64,000 nt of DNA from Adineta ricciae. Lineage: Eukaryota; Rotifera; Eurotatoria; Adinetida; Adinetidae. Both the position numbers and the translations under genes were made by a program. The notes below the pieces were generated by a model. It did not search any database. It saw only the letters and a list, made by a program, of their open reading frames with translations, and was not told the DNA's origin. Positions 33,784 to 45,010 of the stretch are shown here, one piece after another. Numbering within the stretch: position 1 is the first letter of the stretch; every line of letters begins with the position of its first letter. Location: the NCBI GenBank assembly GCA_905250025.1, contig CAJNOJ010000120.1:1-64000 (forward strand), read 5' to 3'.

Positions 33784-35013
33784 TGCTACTGTTCAGTTAT
33801 GTTGAAAAGATCAAAGAAATGACAATCTGAAATTAGATAATATTTGCCTCATATTCATCAAAATTCTATGAACACCAGGAATATATGCAGTAAGTCAGTG
33901 ATATTGCTATTCTGAATACTTCCAAATTGTCTGTCCTGAAACCGGAAGGATTAAACAAGCAGACTATTCTCATTATTAACAAATGCCTTCGTAGTAAAAA
34001 AAACCATCATTTCTAAATGAACATGTCCGTTAATTTTATAATTTACTGACGAATCCCGACAATAACTTTGATACACTATATAAACCTATGAAAACATGAC
34101 TTTGACGACTATTACATTTCTCTCTCTCTATATATATCTGTCTTTATGCTTTTATTAAGTATTTTTAAATAGAAGGAAGACACAAGTAGGTAGTGAAAAA
34201 TAAAATACCTTACGCATACGCATTTCCGCTCTAGTTAAATGTATTTTCGACCGTATGACGTAAAGGAGAAAATAGCAGACGAGGAAACGAGAACAAATTA
34301 AAATATGATTTTTCTTATACTAAAATACTCCTACACGAACCTGCGTGAAAAGCAAGTATCTATGCAATTAGGTGTCCTATTTGATTTATAATTATTATCA
34401 ATAATGTAACGTTCTTTTAGTTTGACAGTAAAATTCCTGGAATGAGTAATTCGGCGCAAGTCGCATATCGATGTTCAGCGTGCGAAAGAACACTTAGATA
34501 TTGAGAGGTGTGCTCAATGTGTTTTTTTTTTCTGTCTTAAATAAAGATTTAAATTATTTAGACTTAAGCTTGAGACATCGACGTCATCATTAGTCGATTT
34601 TACAAAATATAAAAAAAGATTGATAATATATCCGGTGGAGATATAAACAAAAACAGGTTTTTCTTCATTTTCTTCCATTGTAAGGTGTGCGTTGGTGGAA
34701 ATAATTATTCACGTCAAATAAATCGCTTCTGGTTATTGAACTTCTTTAAGGCTGGTCATATTAACCTTTTAGGAAAAATATTTCCCTTTTGTTCGAATAA
34801 GTCTTCGGCTGAATGTTCTTTTATCAGAATAGTTCTAAGTAGATTTATTTTTCTGGATTAAATCAAAACAAATGTATAGACAACAAAGAAAAAGGCACAA
34901 GTACTTTTATGGATTGTGAATGTCTGTTGAAAGAGCAAGAGAAGAGAAGAAGACAAGTTGTCTGTTCTTTCAAGAATCTGTTGCTCGACACTATGGAAAA
35001 AGAACAAAATCTT
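33784..35013. other. 1.2-kb intergenic region
   Basis: AT-rich, with a short (TC/TA) simple stretch near 34118-34138. No coding frame or RNA gene recognised. It carries the P450 promoter and the 3' flank of the RASL10-like gene. Confidence 0.5.
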
Positions 35014-35790
35014 TCACATGACGCGACAATGTTTGCCATGATGTTGATGAAGTCGTCGTCGTGCTTGTAATGCTGCTTGTTTGGCAACGGTGTCTTCCAC
35101 AGTTTCCAACATTCGGCAAACTTCTCTGAACAACAACACTAAATGCCAATGGTATTTCGCTGAACATTGAATTGTATTAGCTTTGAAGTTCTTCTTTACA
35201 TATTGTTGTATATCACGTGAATTCGTTAATGTTATATTGGAAAAACGTAGATCTGTTGAAATTGAATCGACTTTATTTGCTACAACAATCACAGGCACAT
35301 AAGTTTTTGTTGCTATCGTTGTCATTTGTTGTTGTTGTTCTTCATCATCACCACCAGTCAGATCTGCGAGGATTTGAGATTGATGATGTGAATGGGAATG
35401 AGAATGATGGTGGTGATGATGATGGTGATGGTAATGATTGTGACCAAGACGAACACGAGCTATTTCACGGTAGATATGTTTTATATAATTAAATGTCTCT
35501 TCACGATTAATATCGAAAACTAATAGAAATAAATGAGCACGGCGAAAACAGTACATGCGAACCCATTCTTGTTGAGGATCAGTATTATTTGTATCATCAA
35601 ATCGTGGAGTATCAATAATACGAATATGAAATAATCGATGGCCATTAAACAACGATGTGAAATGATATGAAGCTAAATTGGTTTCGGAGTACACGTTAGA
35701 AAAATCATTGTATAACCATTGACGAATAATAGCTGTTTTCCCGACAGATTTATCACCAAGAACAGCAATTTGTATCGGCTGATCACACAT
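35014..35790 (-). CDS. RASL10-like small GTPase with a histidine-rich loop
   Basis: A single exon of 258 residues. The Ras fold shows P-loop GDKSVGKT, then RQWLYNDFS, NGHRLFHIRIIDTPRF and QEWVRMYCFRRAHLFLLVFDI, with NKVD for guanine recognition and CSAKYHWHLVLLF. These segments match human RASL10A/B closely (RQFLYNEFS, QEWADTCCRG, CSAKYNWHILLLF). The C-terminal CRVM is a CaaX box, like CAIM in RASL10B, so the protein is probably prenylated and membrane bound. As in RASL10, the switch II DxxGQ is replaced (DTPRF), so GTP hydrolysis is probably weak. An insertion of about 45 residues before the NKVD strand holds nine consecutive histidines, His/Ser repeats, acidic residues and a Gln run. Confidence 0.88.
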   Translation of the reverse strand: MCDQPIQIAVLGDKSVGKTAIIRQWLYNDFSNVYSETNLASYHFTSLFNGHRLFHIRIIDTPRFDDTNNTDPQQEWVRMYCFRRAHLFLLVFDINREETFNYIKHIYREIARVRLGHNHYHHHHHHHHHSHSHSHHQSQILADLTGGDDEEQQQQMTTIATKTYVPVIVVANKVDSISTDLRFSNITLTNSRDIQQYVKKNFKANTIQCSAKYHWHLVLLFREVCRMLETVEDTVAKQAALQARRRLHQHHGKHCRVM

Positions 35791-37313
35791 ACTATTCTAT
35801 ATTATCTAAAAAACAAACTGAACACTTCGAATAGCCTCTTTTGACATGTGATTAATATTCCAAGATGAAAATATTTCTGTTGAACTTATCGTTTTTTTGT
35901 CCCCATGAGAAGTGTTTTCATGCCCGTAAGGCATCATCGTCTAAAAATAATTTCAATGATTGTCATGAAATAATCGACGATCAAGTTTATTTTTTGTTTT
36001 TCTCATCTATAGTATATTCTCCATTGAGAGAACAAAGAGAAGAAGACGATGCAGCATTCCAAAAAGAAGAAGAAAACCTTGTTGGATCTTCCTATTAAAA
36101 AAAAAAGAAAGTCATTTTTCTCCAGTTGTTTCTTCTTCGTTATTTCTTATTCTTTCTTTTTTTCCTCTGTTTTTGTCTCAGTTTCCGCATAGGCTCTCGA
36201 CTAAACAAGTACTAGCCTTGAAAGCACATATACATGCATGCACCGCTAAAGAAATGTTCATCTGAAAGAGGGAGAGAAAAAGAACTTGGATGACATGCAG
36301 AAAGAAATGCGAAAAGAAAATGAGCGATGAAGTCAGTCATATTGCCGCTGTCGTTGTTGTTGTTGTGTTATCTTGTTTTTCTGATGTCTCCAACGAGCTG
36401 AACATTAATCGAGTAATAGTCTGCAGGATTTCGATGTTTAACTAAGAAAATCTCATTCGATTACGTAGCAGAAGAGCCGTTATGTTGTTAGTACATTGCC
36501 TTTCTTACACGGGTTTTTTACTGTTATTTTTATTGCTTAAATCTCTGTTTCTCATGGGAAATTGCAATGAAGATAAGTTCTATCTTTTCGGACGAGCTCG
36601 ATTTAATCTAGAAGACACATAAAAAAAAGGAAAAATCCAATCTTCTTTTCTGTTCTTTCTTCTATTGACATTTAGGATTATTCGACGTCCTACTAGCAAC
36701 CTATTATATGAAGATTGAATTGATCATTTGTCTCCATTGAATTTCGCGTCTATGTTTTCCCGAATGACTTATTATAGAAAAAGTTAAAAGCACAATATTG
36801 CTTTCTTAAACAAAAGACTTACGTCCCTACCTTCTAATCTATCGACACATCGAACGGCGCAATATAAATATTAATGTTTGAAAATCTATCCGATGTGGAA
36901 TAGGAGAGACGATAGAAGTTCTACAATTTCTTTGCGGAAGACTAGGTCGAATATGTAGATTGATTAGAAAATGAAACATAGGAGAATGAAGGAAATTGTA
37001 GTCACGTAAAACCAAGATCAATTCGATAGCATGACAAAGTTCAGTGAATTATTTATGATAGTTAGAAAAATTAATTAGGACTTTTTTTTTTGTGTATAAT
37101 CAAATGAGATTCGCTTACAGATTATTGCTTTTATATTACATGAGATTTTATCTTTAATAAGCATTCTCGTAAATAAACAAAAGCTGATTTGTCCGTCAGA
37201 TCAAATAAACAAAGTCTAAGTTGAGTTTTATTAATCAAACACACGAGATGCTAATAGGAAAGAGAAAAAAAAAGGGAAAAAGAACTTCAGTTTGAGTTAT
37301 TAATGTCGATGTT
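35791..37313. other. 1.5-kb intergenic region
   Basis: Contains a GTT/GTC trinucleotide stretch near 36349-36369 and several T-rich runs. No coding frame with protein-like composition, no tRNA and no element ends seen. Confidence 0.5.
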
Positions 37314-38252
37314 TTATGTCGTTACACGTAGTGGAATCACTTGATATCCTTCACCTAATAATCGAACAACGGCTGCGAGCGCGATGCAACTTATGACTGC
37401 TAGACAAGCAGCAACAATTGTTGTAAAACCTTGTCGTTGAATACGTTCGAACTTGTAACGTGCAACAACTGGATAACAACCATTGGTGTAATAACGATTG
37501 ATCGGACTAGTGTTATTTCCAAACATGTCAATGCAGAGATTATCAGCGGAGAGATATTTCTTATTACAGCAACTGATAGGTAATAAGACAGGAAGATTCG
37601 ATGCGGCAGAATTTCGTTGAGTCGATGTTGTTCGGCTTCGACCACCTCCGCTACCACCAGATGAAGATGATGATGACGAAGGATTCAATGATCCAAATGA
37701 TGATTGTTGTCGACTGCGATAATCATCAATTGGATCAGCTAGTCCACAACATTGATATTGTTTTTCTAGTCTTGCCATTTTATTGGTGTTATCTACAATA
37801 AGAGTATTTCCAACTCCATAACTGAATCGAGTTTCATCTAATTCTTTGACAATCGTGTTATTGATCGATGCGGGTAATTGTCCACTTGTTATTGCTAAAA
37901 ATGACCAAATACTGAATGCAATCAGACCGAGTGAACAAACACCAATCAGAACAGCGGCTAGAACAGCTAACGTTTTGTTCACTTTTACGATTCCCACCGT
38001 AATGATAATGAATGTAACAAGTGAAAGCAAGCCAAAGAAAAGTAGTAATGCTCCTGTTATATGCAGAGGATGTTGACCAATATCAACAAAGTATCGAAGT
38101 CGTCCGAAAGCGATTCCACCATGGAGAATCAGTATGGTACTAACAGCAATCGTACCAGAGAGAGCAACTACTAATGCAATACGAAATAACGTACGTCTTG
38201 CTGGTGTAGACGTCGCATTTGTGGAAGTGATTGTAACGGGTCCAGATTTCAT
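37314..38252 (-). CDS. Tetraspanin-like four-transmembrane protein
   Basis: A single exon of 312 residues from ATG 38252. An open frame continues upstream, but with no ATG that gives conserved sequence. Four hydrophobic segments fit TM1 (about 22-45), TM2 (ALLLFFGLLSLVTFIIITVG), TM3 (LAVLAAVLIGVCSLGLIAFSI) and TM4 (VAACLAVISCIALAAVV). The large outer loop between TM3 and TM4 has the CCG motif (QYQCCGLADP) and a later PISCC, the core tetraspanin signature, plus two further cysteines. Tetraspanins organise membrane microdomains with integrins and other partners. The loop carries a Ser/Gly-rich insertion of about 40 residues between CCG and PISCC, absent from typical members. Confidence 0.82.
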   Translation of the reverse strand: MKSGPVTITSTNATSTPARRTLFRIALVVALSGTIAVSTILILHGGIAFGRLRYFVDIGQHPLHITGALLLFFGLLSLVTFIIITVGIVKVNKTLAVLAAVLIGVCSLGLIAFSIWSFLAITSGQLPASINNTIVKELDETRFSYGVGNTLIVDNTNKMARLEKQYQCCGLADPIDDYRSRQQSSFGSLNPSSSSSSSGGSGGGRSRTTSTQRNSAASNLPVLLPISCCNKKYLSADNLCIDMFGNNTSPINRYYTNGCYPVVARYKFERIQRQGFTTIVAACLAVISCIALAAVVRLLGEGYQVIPLRVTT

Positions 38253-39764
38253 TGTTCGTATGTAAAACAAATGAGATCGAATGAATGAATACAAATTTCT
38301 AGTTAGTAATTTCGTTTTTCTCCTGTTTGATTCGCCTTGAAAGCAAGCAAATGAAGGATCGATAATGATCAAACGGATTGTTTCTCTAATGAATAACAGA
38401 ACTTATTCAGCTCGAATTTCAAATCATAGAACATCTGTCAGTGTCTAGTTTAGCTTGAATCATATAAATAGAAAGGAAAGAAAAAGCAAACTTTGAGGTC
38501 GATCAATATATTTTAAATGTTAATGATGTCATAGCAATCATGGTTTTTAATACTCTTAACTAGTAATTATGATGAAAAGATAAATTAAATACTTTCTACA
38601 AATAAAACGTTGAACAGAGTGTTTCTTTTTATATCAGACAGATTAAGTTTCCGGAAAGTAATGCTGTTATGATTAAAGTTATAAATAGACAGAACAGTTC
38701 CATCGTACCTTTCGATGAACCCTAACAACAATTGAAATAGTACACACACACACGAACGGCAAGTACTTTTATCCAAAACAGATCGAGAATTTCCTTGCGA
38801 TAACGTCAGTAATTTTCACCTTTCGTTGACATAATGTACAAAGTAGAATTTATGTCATCAGAATGAACTCAGCGACTCAAGCATGACGCGTATATCTGCT
38901 GGTTGATTATAAACATAGTATATAACCGCACAGAATTGAAATTGTAATTAAAACAGATTCTTATTCCTATCAGAAATCCTGTCCTAAAGGAAATTACTTT
39001 TTTTTGACAGCTCATCCTATATTGTCTCAACGACTATTGACGTAGTTACAATTAATTAAGATCAGATAGTGTCTACGTCATACTACATTGATCGTCTTAC
39101 AGAATTAAATCAATCTCGCACGCTATTATAGTGTTAGAAAGTGAAGTACACAAGTATTTAAGATTAATCTACTCATACATTCGATAAAGAAACGTGGGTT
39201 GAAGAATTCAATTACTGACACCTCTTCAATCTGATAAATGACTAGTAACATATGTCGGCCATTAATATGATCTTGAGCGTAGATTCATACAACAATTTAA
39301 TCATGTTTGAAATCAATAGTTCGCACAGTCTGATGGATTTGATTATTAGGATAGTGTTCCATGATGATAAAATATTTTTTATAGGATCTGATCTTGATAA
39401 TGAATTATTACTATCGAAGAGAAATCAAATCTGTATTTTCAGTAAACAATGAAATATTGGCACATATCTATTCATCACTCGATTTCCTGATATGTCAGAG
39501 ATCTCAATTGGCCGCACAGGCGACAAAATTGGAAAAGTTTTCAGTTCGTTAGATGTCGCTCCAATGCGCCTATATTCACTATTGAATATTTTCTATTGTA
39601 ATTCAGCCAATAATACGTGGATTGTTTGGAATAATAACATTCATAAACTACCAAGCGCTGTGGTCTGTGTAGGAAGAAATTAGCTTTATTTTTGGTAGTT
39701 CGAAACGACAATTTTCATTGCATCAGCTATCGAATCGTCACATTTCAGATTTGTAAAATACATC
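38253..39764. other. 1.5-kb divergent intergenic region
   Basis: Between the starts of the tetraspanin and IF1 genes, so it should hold both promoters. Two frames of 63-66 codons at 39252-39452 and 39492-39683 show no family resemblance. No repeat array or RNA gene seen. Confidence 0.5.
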
Positions 39765-40273
39765 ATGTATCGTGCACTAACTTCATCGAGTCAAGCACTT
39801 GCTCAGCGAGTAGTTCGTTCGACATTGACTTTTACTCGGTATGAAGAATAATGCGAGTTTATTTCTAACGTATTTTTCGTGATAATTTTAGTCTATCAAG
39901 CACTGACCCAGAAGCCGGTTCAGTTAGGTATGTGACCAATGATTAGCATAGAATACAATTCTAATAGTTTCCTTTCTCGTCAATAGTGGTCAAGATGCCT
40001 TCAATAAAAGAGAAAAAGCAGAAGAATCACGATGGGCTCGTCGTTTTGTAAGAATTTCGTTGTCAGTTGCAAGATTGTGTTGGAATATTTTGTGTATAGG
40101 AAGCTGAACAAGCTGAAAAGTATCGTAGTAAAAGCGCTCAAAGCGGTGGTCAGAAGCAAGCAAGTAGACAAAGTCCTACTGGTGGTTCGAATCAACAACG
40201 TCTAGCTGAACTCGAAGCTGAAAAACGCCGAATTGATCAAGAAATCGCTGATCTCAAACGTCAAAAACGCTAA
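39765..40273 (+). CDS. ATP5IF1: Mitochondrial ATP synthase inhibitor factor 1 (IF1)
   Basis: Four small exons, 39765-39838, 39892-39927, 39987-40047 and 40100-40273, encode 114 residues. The N-terminus (MYRALTSSSQALAQRVVRS) is basic and amphipathic, a typical mitochondrial targeting sequence. The inhibitory core reads SGQDAFNKREKAEESRWARR, which matches GAFGKREQAEEERYF in vertebrate IF1. The C-terminal part is a coiled coil (LAELEAEKRRIDQEIADLK) used for dimerisation. IF1 blocks ATP hydrolysis by the F1 motor when the matrix becomes acidic. A Ser/Gln/Gly-rich stretch lies between the core and the coiled coil. AATAAA follows at 40404-40409. Confidence 0.92.
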
Positions 40274-40590
40274 ATGATGACTTTCATTGGACCAATTCTT
40301 TCTTTTGTCCCATACGAGCGCCAATACCTCTCCATTTTCAATTTTATCATGTAATTAGAGTTCATAGGATGTCTTAGTTGTCCTTTATCTTTAAGCTTGC
40401 ATCAATAAATACTAACGACTTCTTCGTCTAACAAAAATCGAACGCTAATCATCATATCGATCGATATGAAATGAAAGGAAATTCATTTGAATAACATGTT
40501 TCTTGTCTTTTTTTTAATTTTCTTTTGAGAAAGAAAAAATATCGATGAAATTCTCAATATAAAGCAAAAAACTGGAATCAATCACGAGAA
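40274..40590. other. 317-bp spacer between convergent IF1 and RARS genes
   Basis: Only 3' UTR-like AT-rich sequence with the IF1 polyadenylation signal. Nothing else seen. Confidence 0.5.
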
Positions 40591-43456
40591 TTACATTCGA
40601 TCTAACGGTTGAATGCCTAAAATTTCAAAACATTTGCCCAATACATTGGCCGTTGCTTCGCAAAGAAGGATTCGTCGATAGTTAATTCGGACTTCGCCCG
40701 TTGTTTTATCCTTTTCCACACAATAGCATCGATCATAGAAGTCGGTAAATGCTGTGGCTAATTGATACATATATTCGCAGAGACCATGCATCAATAATTC
40801 ATCGATGACTCGAGTGAAGACATCGGGATATTTAATAATACATTTGGCAAGTTTCAATTCACGTTCTTCAACTGTAAAGTTCAGCTCGTGATCTTTCGCC
40901 ATGGCTTTTAGCGCTGCAGGTTCGACACCAGCAGTTCGTGCAATTGATCTACAATGAGCAAATTATAGATGATTTTGATAGAATTAAGCGAGTTCGACGT
41001 ACCGAATTCGAGTGTTGGCATAGAGTAGGTAAGCGGCTGTGTTTCCTCGGTCGTCGAGCATCTAAATTTGAATGGAATATAGACGAAACGGCAATAAGAA
41101 TAATTTCTTACTCGATCGAATGAGAAAACATAATCGGAATTTCGATTGTGTGATAAATCTGCATATTTGATACAACCGTAGGCAACTGATTTTTGTGCCT
41201 TTTCAAGTTCTTCAGGTGTCAATACCTAAGAAATAGACGAAAGAAAAAAATCAATCGCTGAAAAAGCAAAAGGAAGGAATGCTCACTTCATGTCGACCCT
41301 TTTCTTTTAATTTCTCCATTGATCTATCGACACCTTCTTTAAGTAAATCTCGTAAACGAATCGCTTCGCCCTCTCGTGTTTTCAATTTCTTTCTAGAAAA
41401 GAAAATAAAAATACTAATGACTTCCTCTTCCATCTCATTCATACCCATTTTCACCAAGTACAACACCGAATCCCATATGATCAATTCGAGTATTCTTTGC
41501 TTCTGTCCATCCCGCCAGTTTCGCTCCAGCAAACACTGATTGCATATGCAAAGCCTATTCACAACAATAAACTTCAGTCGAATCTTTCAACAACAACTCT
41601 TACTTGTCCTAAATCGATGACATAGATTATCCAATCAGCATTTTCTTCTTGAAGACGTTGTTTAATTGTTGCCATATCACTTGTATCGTAGGTATAGCTT
41701 CCATCAGATTTAACAATTGTCATTGGTACTTCAATGTCGGGTAAAAACATGACTTTTCGGCCTTCTTCTAATTTTAATAGATCTATTCGCGAAGGAAAAT
41801 GGATTCGTTATTGTACATGAATTCAATCGTGAATTTACTTTTTGATTCAAGTTCTTTGACAACTTCTATCATTCGACTCTGATAAAATGATTCACCTCGA
41901 TCAACGATTCGGATATTGAGTTCTTTGTAAATATACTCGAAATCTAAAGGAATATTTCTGCTAATGAAAGCGAAACGTTACTCATTGCATATTTTACCTT
42001 GTCGGGAAACTTCACAAATTAATTTCCAAGCATGAATGATATCCGGATCGAAGGCTTGAAGCTTCACCACACAATCATAGGCTCGTTTTTTGAAGTCTTC
42101 TTCCGAATCAAATCGTTTTTTCGACGCCTGAATATAGATGATCAGCATCAGTTTCAATTTCAAAGAAATCTCTTACTTTGTAGAACGCAAGGAGATCGCC
42201 GATAGGTGGTGACTTTGTTTTATAATCCGGAAAGATTTCTTGTAAATGAGCAATTAACATACCAAATTGTGTACCCCAATCACCAAGATGATTCAATCGA
42301 AGGACATCAAAACCGGTGTATTCAAGCATACGAGCCATACTATCGCCAATAATCGTTGATCTGCATACAAACAATGTTCGTGTCAATACAGAGTGGTAGT
42401 AGGCGTGGTAAACTTACCGTAAATGACCAACGTGCATTTCCTTCGCGATGTTTGGCGAGGAGAAATCGATAACAACTTTTGGTCTTTTGTTGTTGCCGTT
42501 GGTGCTCATATTTCCAACGAGATTCAAAACATTAGGTGGTAAAACACCTTTCGTTAGAATATTTCGAATTTGTGTGGAAACAAATGCGGGAGAGATTGTT
42601 ATATTAATAAAACCTGGGCCGGAGAATTCAACCTAGTCGATGTAAAACAAACTAAATATTATTGATTACAGCAATATCGAAACTCACTTTTTCGATGATT
42701 TCGTGTTGAGGAAGATTGTTAGTGATGATCTTAGCGACTTCTGTGGGTGGTATCTTTTTGCCAGCCGCAGCTAATTTCTACAAGAAATATTCTTACAAAC
42801 TGAATTTTGTCGCAATTAATATTGAACGAACCTGAGCAATAGGCATAGCTGAGTTGCATTGATAATCGGTCTGTTTACCAGGCACAACAAGAACTGGATA
42901 AGATTGATCTTCTGGAAAGGCTTTTCGAATAGCTTGTTCAAAAAGACTTATCAATGTATCCAATGTTCGATAAGAATGCTCATCATCACCTTGAGCACCT
43001 GCGGTAAAATAGGCTTTCACTGGTATCGGGTTGTTTGATGTAGGAGCTTTTGCTTTCGCGTCTGCTGGTTTCTGTCCGTCGGATTTTTTCTCCTTGGTAT
43101 CACTAGGTTTCTTTTCAGCTGATTTCGCTGCTTTTTCCTTAGTTGCTCCAGATGCCTTTGCTTGTCCTGGCTGTTTTTTCAATTCTTCGATGCTCTAAAT
43201 AAAATATCACGCGTTATGAAAATCGGTAATCGACGTGGATTTACTCGAGTAAGAATGTTGGCTCGGTAGTTCAGTTTTTCATTTTCTGCTCGTAATTCTT
43301 CGAGCTTTTTGTTATCTTTAAACTCTGGTCGATCGAACAGTTGCGCTTCCAATTCTTTCACTTCATCTTCCTGTCAAAATAAAAGATCAATCGAATATTT
43401 ATCACCTTCAAAACGAATCCAACCTGTTTTTTTAGTCGTGCAAGAATTTCTTCCAT
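40591..43456 (-). CDS. RARS1: Cytosolic arginyl-tRNA synthetase
   Basis: Fourteen exons (43456-43424, 43370-43245, 43194-42832, 42777-42688, 42632-42418, 42360-42177, 42127-41998, 41943-41839, 41782-41604, 41554-41445, 41392-41287, 41225-41112, 41061-41003, 40948-40591) encode 723 residues. The enzyme charges tRNA-Arg. An N-terminal coiled coil, as in the multisynthetase-complex form, is followed by a Lys/Ala-rich linker ([16 protein letters not shown]). The class I catalytic core includes [20 protein letters not shown], where HVGH is the HIGH signature, then [15 protein letters not shown] and [13 protein letters not shown]. The C-terminal anticodon-binding domain ends GIQPLDRM. The Lys/Ala linker of about 45 residues is longer than in human. 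The frame is open upstream of ATG 43456 (EKLRLKFTD), so an extra 5' exon is possible; I could not find its start. Confidence 0.95.
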
Positions 43457-44207
43457 ATCGGTGAATTTCAAACGTAATTTTTCTTGTTGGTTAAGATCTA
43501 AAAAAAAGCAGTTCTATTTGTCAGTCTTTATACGGGTGTTCTCCAGCGATGATGCAAGATTCTTATTACGATTTTAACTTGCATCACCATCAATTAATTC
43601 ACATTAATTGTGCTGTGAGATCATCCATAGTCTTTTCCTCATTCGTTACTTCTATGGATCGAAAGAAAGTCAGTCGGAAACTCGATCGAATAGTAAACCA
43701 GTCCAATAAAATAAATTATAAGATTTTACGCCGTATTGACGATGTGCGACATCTACAGGCATTGCTACTTTTTTTCCCGTGTATAGATTAAAACGGTTTA
43801 TTGATGAGCATCACTTTCAGTTAAGGAAAAGAAAATGACAATTACGTTTAAGAAGTGTGCTAGTTGAACGGGAAATAGGAAGAATTCTCGAACAGACGTT
43901 TTCATCACAAGTTCATACACTGTTTTAGCACATTTTACAGGTATTGCTTTACCTTTCTTGTTGTACAAGCTATTTTGATTATCTTAGTGCATAGTCACTC
44001 ATATTGTCGATCGAATATAAGCTGTTTGATTAGTATTTCACGTCGAAAAGCAGTAAGCATGCTTCAACGCTATTTCCTTCACTGATTTGTTCATAAGAAA
44101 GAGCGCAACAACCATAAATGTTGTAAAAACTGCTATTAAATTCACGGATAATAAATAGAATCATTGCGGTGGCAAAGATGATTGAGTCGCGTGCCAAATA
44201 ACAATAA
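43457..44207. other. 750-bp region upstream of the RARS gene
   Basis: Holds the probable 5' exon and promoter of RARS and, at its right end, the decayed tail of a receptor relic (a frame around 44150-44050 has FTTFMVVALFLMNKSVKEI). No other feature seen. Confidence 0.45.
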
Positions 44208-44752
44208 TCAAATATAATATTTTTCCCTAAGCGGAATGAAAAAGATGATGCACAATGATACGGATGTATCTTTTGGTGTCACAATACAAATACAAGATTC
44301 GATTTCGAGTTGAAAACCATTCGGAGAGAAGAATGGCCGAATAGATACCAGAAAACCTACAAACCAATTGATTCCAATCAAAATCCAATGACTGTACCAT
44401 GTAAGAAGATATCAATGTTTATAGAAAACAGTAAAAAGAAGCGACTAATTACTTGAATGGCATACAAATAGCAAAAACAACCGCATAAGGCAACTGTACA
44501 ATATGCACGAAGAGTGCAAACCGGTTGATAGAATTGCTAATCTTCACGTAAACCATAAATAGATTCCGTGATGAGAAAGATAGGATAAAAGGCCACGGCG
44601 ATACGTGCGTTACACGTAAGTGTGATGGATACAGTATGATATTGTCGATGAATAATGACAAGGATAACGAATGAACAACAAAAAATCAAACTTATAGTCG
44701 AAGACACGATCGTTACGGAAAAAATTATAGTGTCGAAGGTATCTGCGAGCAT
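44208..44752 (-). pseudogene. Decayed seven-transmembrane receptor copy
   Basis: Two frames that belong together resemble a receptor. The first (44752 to about 44453) holds helix 1 (TIIFSVTIVSSTISLIFCCS), a loop HRQYHTVSITLTCNARIAV and VCTLRAYCTVALCGCFCYL, but has an in-frame TAG at 44537-44539. A plausible 61-bp intron (44392-44452, gtaatt...tacag) leads to a second frame with ILIGINWFVGFLVSIRPFF and CICIVTPKDTSVSLCIIFF, ending at TGA 44208-44210. Downstream there are only fragments of the last helices in another frame. No short splice can remove the TAG. I read it as a pseudogene; a sequencing error at one base would leave a truncated receptor. Confidence 0.5.
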
Positions 44753-45010
44753 GGTCTACCGAGTCTAACTGGTGATGTGTTTTAGAAAGAATGTTTTGCA
44801 TATTAAGTTTGTCTTTTTTGTAACTCATTTTCTAACGAATACTTTTGTGATAGTGCTTCCGTTGAGGGTGTTGGAATGCATTCATGCCTTCGTCGGCCAT
44901 GAACTGTTCATTTGGTCGACTGACATAGTTTTTATTATCCTATTTCACATAAGATGTTTATTTTCAATAAACATTAAAGACCGAATAAAGAATAATAGCG
45001 AGATATTTTC

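Noticed and set aside
35217-35492. Plus-strand frame rich in Asp, Asn and Gly.
   Set aside because: It is the antisense shadow of the His-codon repeats in the RASL10-like gene.
39252-39683. Two 63-66-codon frames upstream of IF1.
   Set aside because: They do not connect by splicing to each other or to IF1 and show no motif. They are probably chance frames in the promoter region.
43549-43791. 80-codon plus-strand frame opposite the RARS 5' region.
   Set aside because: Low-complexity His/Ile composition and overlap with the probable RARS promoter or 5' exon.
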